Positions 62,924 through 64,000 of a stretch of DNA of 64,000 nt are shown in pieces. Positions within the stretch are counted from its first letter, which is position 1; the number at the start of each line of letters is the position of its first letter. The notes beneath the pieces were generated by a model. It saw only the letters and a list, made by a program, of their open reading frames with translations. It was not told the origin of the DNA and made no database searches. Source of the stretch: Synergistaceae bacterium (GTDB lineage Bacteria; Synergistota; Synergistia; Synergistales; Aminobacteriaceae). The position numbers were made by a program, and so were the translations under genes. The stretch covers positions 1 to 64,000 of the forward strand of contig JAAYLU010000065.1 of NCBI GenBank assembly GCA_012521675.1, read 5' to 3'.

Positions 62924-64000
62924 TCAGATGTCCAGGTTTTTGACCTCGCGGGCGTGGGCGTTGATGAACTCTCTGCGCGGCTCGACCTTGTCGCCCATCA
63001 GGATGCTGAAGTACTCGTCGGCCTCGACCGCGTCGTCCACCTGTATCCTCTTGAGGACTCGACTCTTCGGGTCCATGGTGGTCTCCCACAGCTGATCGGG
63101 GTTCATCTCGCCGAGTCCCTTGTAGCGCTGGACCATGACCTTGGCGGACTCGCCCGCGTCATCCAGGAAGTCCCTCAGCTCCTTCTCGTTGTAGCAGTAG
63201 GCTACTGTCTTTCCTCTCTGCACCCTGTACAGCGGAGGCTGGGCCATGTAGAGGTAGCCCTCCTCGATGAGGGAAGGCATGTAGCGGTAGAAGAAGGTCA
63301 GCAGCAGCGTGCCGATGTGCGCGCCGTCCACGTCGGCGTCGGTCATGATTATTACTTTGTGGTAGCGGAGCTTGGACGTGTCGAAGTCGTCGCCTACTCC
63401 TGCGCCCAGGGTCTGGATCATGGTGCGGATCTCCGCGTTGGAGAGCGCCCTGTCCAGACGGGCCTTCTCTACGTTGAGTATCTTTCCGCGAAGGGGGAGT
63501 ATCGCCTGGAAGCTCCTGTCGCGCCCCTGCTTGGCGCTTCCTCCGGCGCTGTTCCCCTCGACTATATAGACCTCGGTGTTCTCAGGGTTCCTGTCGGAGC
63601 AGTCGGCCAGCTTCCCCGGCAAAGTCAGGCCGGTCATCGCCGACTTGCGGACCAGCTCCCTCGCGCGTTTTGCCGCCTCGCGTGCCTGCCTGGCCTTTAT
63701 CGCCTTCTCGACCACGGTTTTGATTATCTGCGGGTGGTCGTCGAACCAGGCGGTCAGCTCCTCGTAGAGGATGGAGTCGACAATGCCCTTTACGTCGCTG
63801 TTGCCGAGCTTTGTCTTGGTCTGTCCCTCGAACTGGGGGTTGGCCAGCTTGACCGATATGACGGAGGTCAACCCCTCCTTGAGGTCGTCTCCGGACAGGT
63901 TCTCGTCCTTCTCCTTCAGGAGTTTTGCCCTTCTCGCAGCCTCGTTGACCGCTCGCGTGAGCGCGGTGCGGAAGCCGGACACGTGTGTGCCGCCCTCGAT
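62924..64000 (-). CDS. gyrB: DNA gyrase subunit B, C-terminal part (5' end outside window)
   Basis: The last 358 residues of a type IIA topoisomerase B subunit, open to the window edge. Toprim domain: [39 protein letters not shown]; then [20 protein letters not shown] and [14 protein letters not shown] at the end. The length after the Toprim fits the short GyrB form without the 170-residue insert of E. coli. ParE is the main alternative; the KNLDI ending and overall pattern favour GyrB. Confidence 0.92.
   Translation of the reverse strand: MEGGTHVSGFRTALTRAVNEAARRAKLLKEKDENLSGDDLKEGLTSVISVKLANPQFEGQTKTKLGNSDVKGIVDSILYEELTAWFDDHPQIIKTVVEKAIKARQAREAAKRARELVRKSAMTGLTLPGKLADCSDRNPENTEVYIVEGNSAGGSAKQGRDRSFQAILPLRGKILNVEKARLDRALSNAEIRTMIQTLGAGVGDDFDTSKLRYHKVIIMTDADVDGAHIGTLLLTFFYRYMPSLIEEGYLYMAQPPLYRVQRGKTVAYCYNEKELRDFLDDAGESAKVMVQRYKGLGEMNPDQLWETTMDPKSRVLKRIQVDDAVEADEYFSILMGDKVEPRREFINAHAREVKNLDI

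Overview
The window is about 64 kb of GC-rich bacterial DNA with dense same-strand gene blocks. I place it in Synergistota, family unknown. The best single clue is a decayed gene tail near 59.5 kb. It ends in a glycine run, a cysteine, a hydrophobic stretch and basic residues, the layout of the Synerg-CTERM sorting signal of that phylum. The gene content fits an anaerobic amino-acid and purine fermenter: a tryptophanase/tyrosine phenol-lyase, two butyrate kinases with two phosphate butyryltransferases, gamma-glutamyltransferase, 5-oxoprolinase, adenine deaminase, a selenocysteine formate dehydrogenase and two molybdenum hydroxylases. There are no rRNA genes, and I found no tRNA genes or CRISPR arrays.

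Layout. 0-20 kb is metabolic and signalling: beta-eliminating lyase (partial), an EEP-family protein and a phospholipase D-type enzyme, an unknown protein paired with a NYN/PIN protein, a minus-strand set (class IV aminotransferase, aldolase-like protein, EamA transporter), an HD-GYP sensor, a mirrored buk-ptb-ptb-buk operon, a cytosolic Ggt, a second HD-GYP protein, and adenine deaminase with its purine permease. 20-33.5 kb holds three ABC importers: ModABC (molybdate), TupABC (tungstate) and a FecBCD-type system led by a DUF364 protein and an NTPase. A GGDEF-EAL protein and an orphan response regulator lie between them.

33.5-53.6 kb is a molybdenum/tungsten/selenium enzyme island. Two minus-strand modules each pair a fused 2Fe-2S/Mo-cofactor hydroxylase with a large Fe-S/CCG-domain oxidoreductase and a tiny zinc-ribbon protein. 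Module A adds a radical SAM protein and a nucleoside phosphorylase. Module B adds a C_GCAxxG_C_C protein and an AMP-dependent ligase. Between them lies a plus-strand operon behind a Moco-riboswitch-like leader: a MoeA-like protein, formate dehydrogenase with an in-frame TGA (selenocysteine 368) plus SECIS hairpin, and an FmdE-like protein. MsrB follows.

53.9-64 kb holds a rubrerythrin-like protein, a complete 5-oxoprolinase operon (NRAMP-like transporter, PxpB, PxpC, PxpA, DUF1445), a graveyard of toxin-antitoxin and surface-protein fragments, a secreted crystallin-fold protein and the end of gyrB. Dispersed repeats built on GTCATCCCGA and GAGGGATCT fill the gaps between genes.

How it fits together. 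The same 19-bp inverted repeat lies immediately downstream of the -10 box in both the modA and DUF364 promoters, so the two importers probably share one repressor. The metals they bring in would feed the formate dehydrogenase and hydroxylases next door. Those enzyme genes carry their own leader-RNA controls: a riboswitch-like element before the formate dehydrogenase operon and a terminator/antiterminator switch before the Mop-type hydroxylase.
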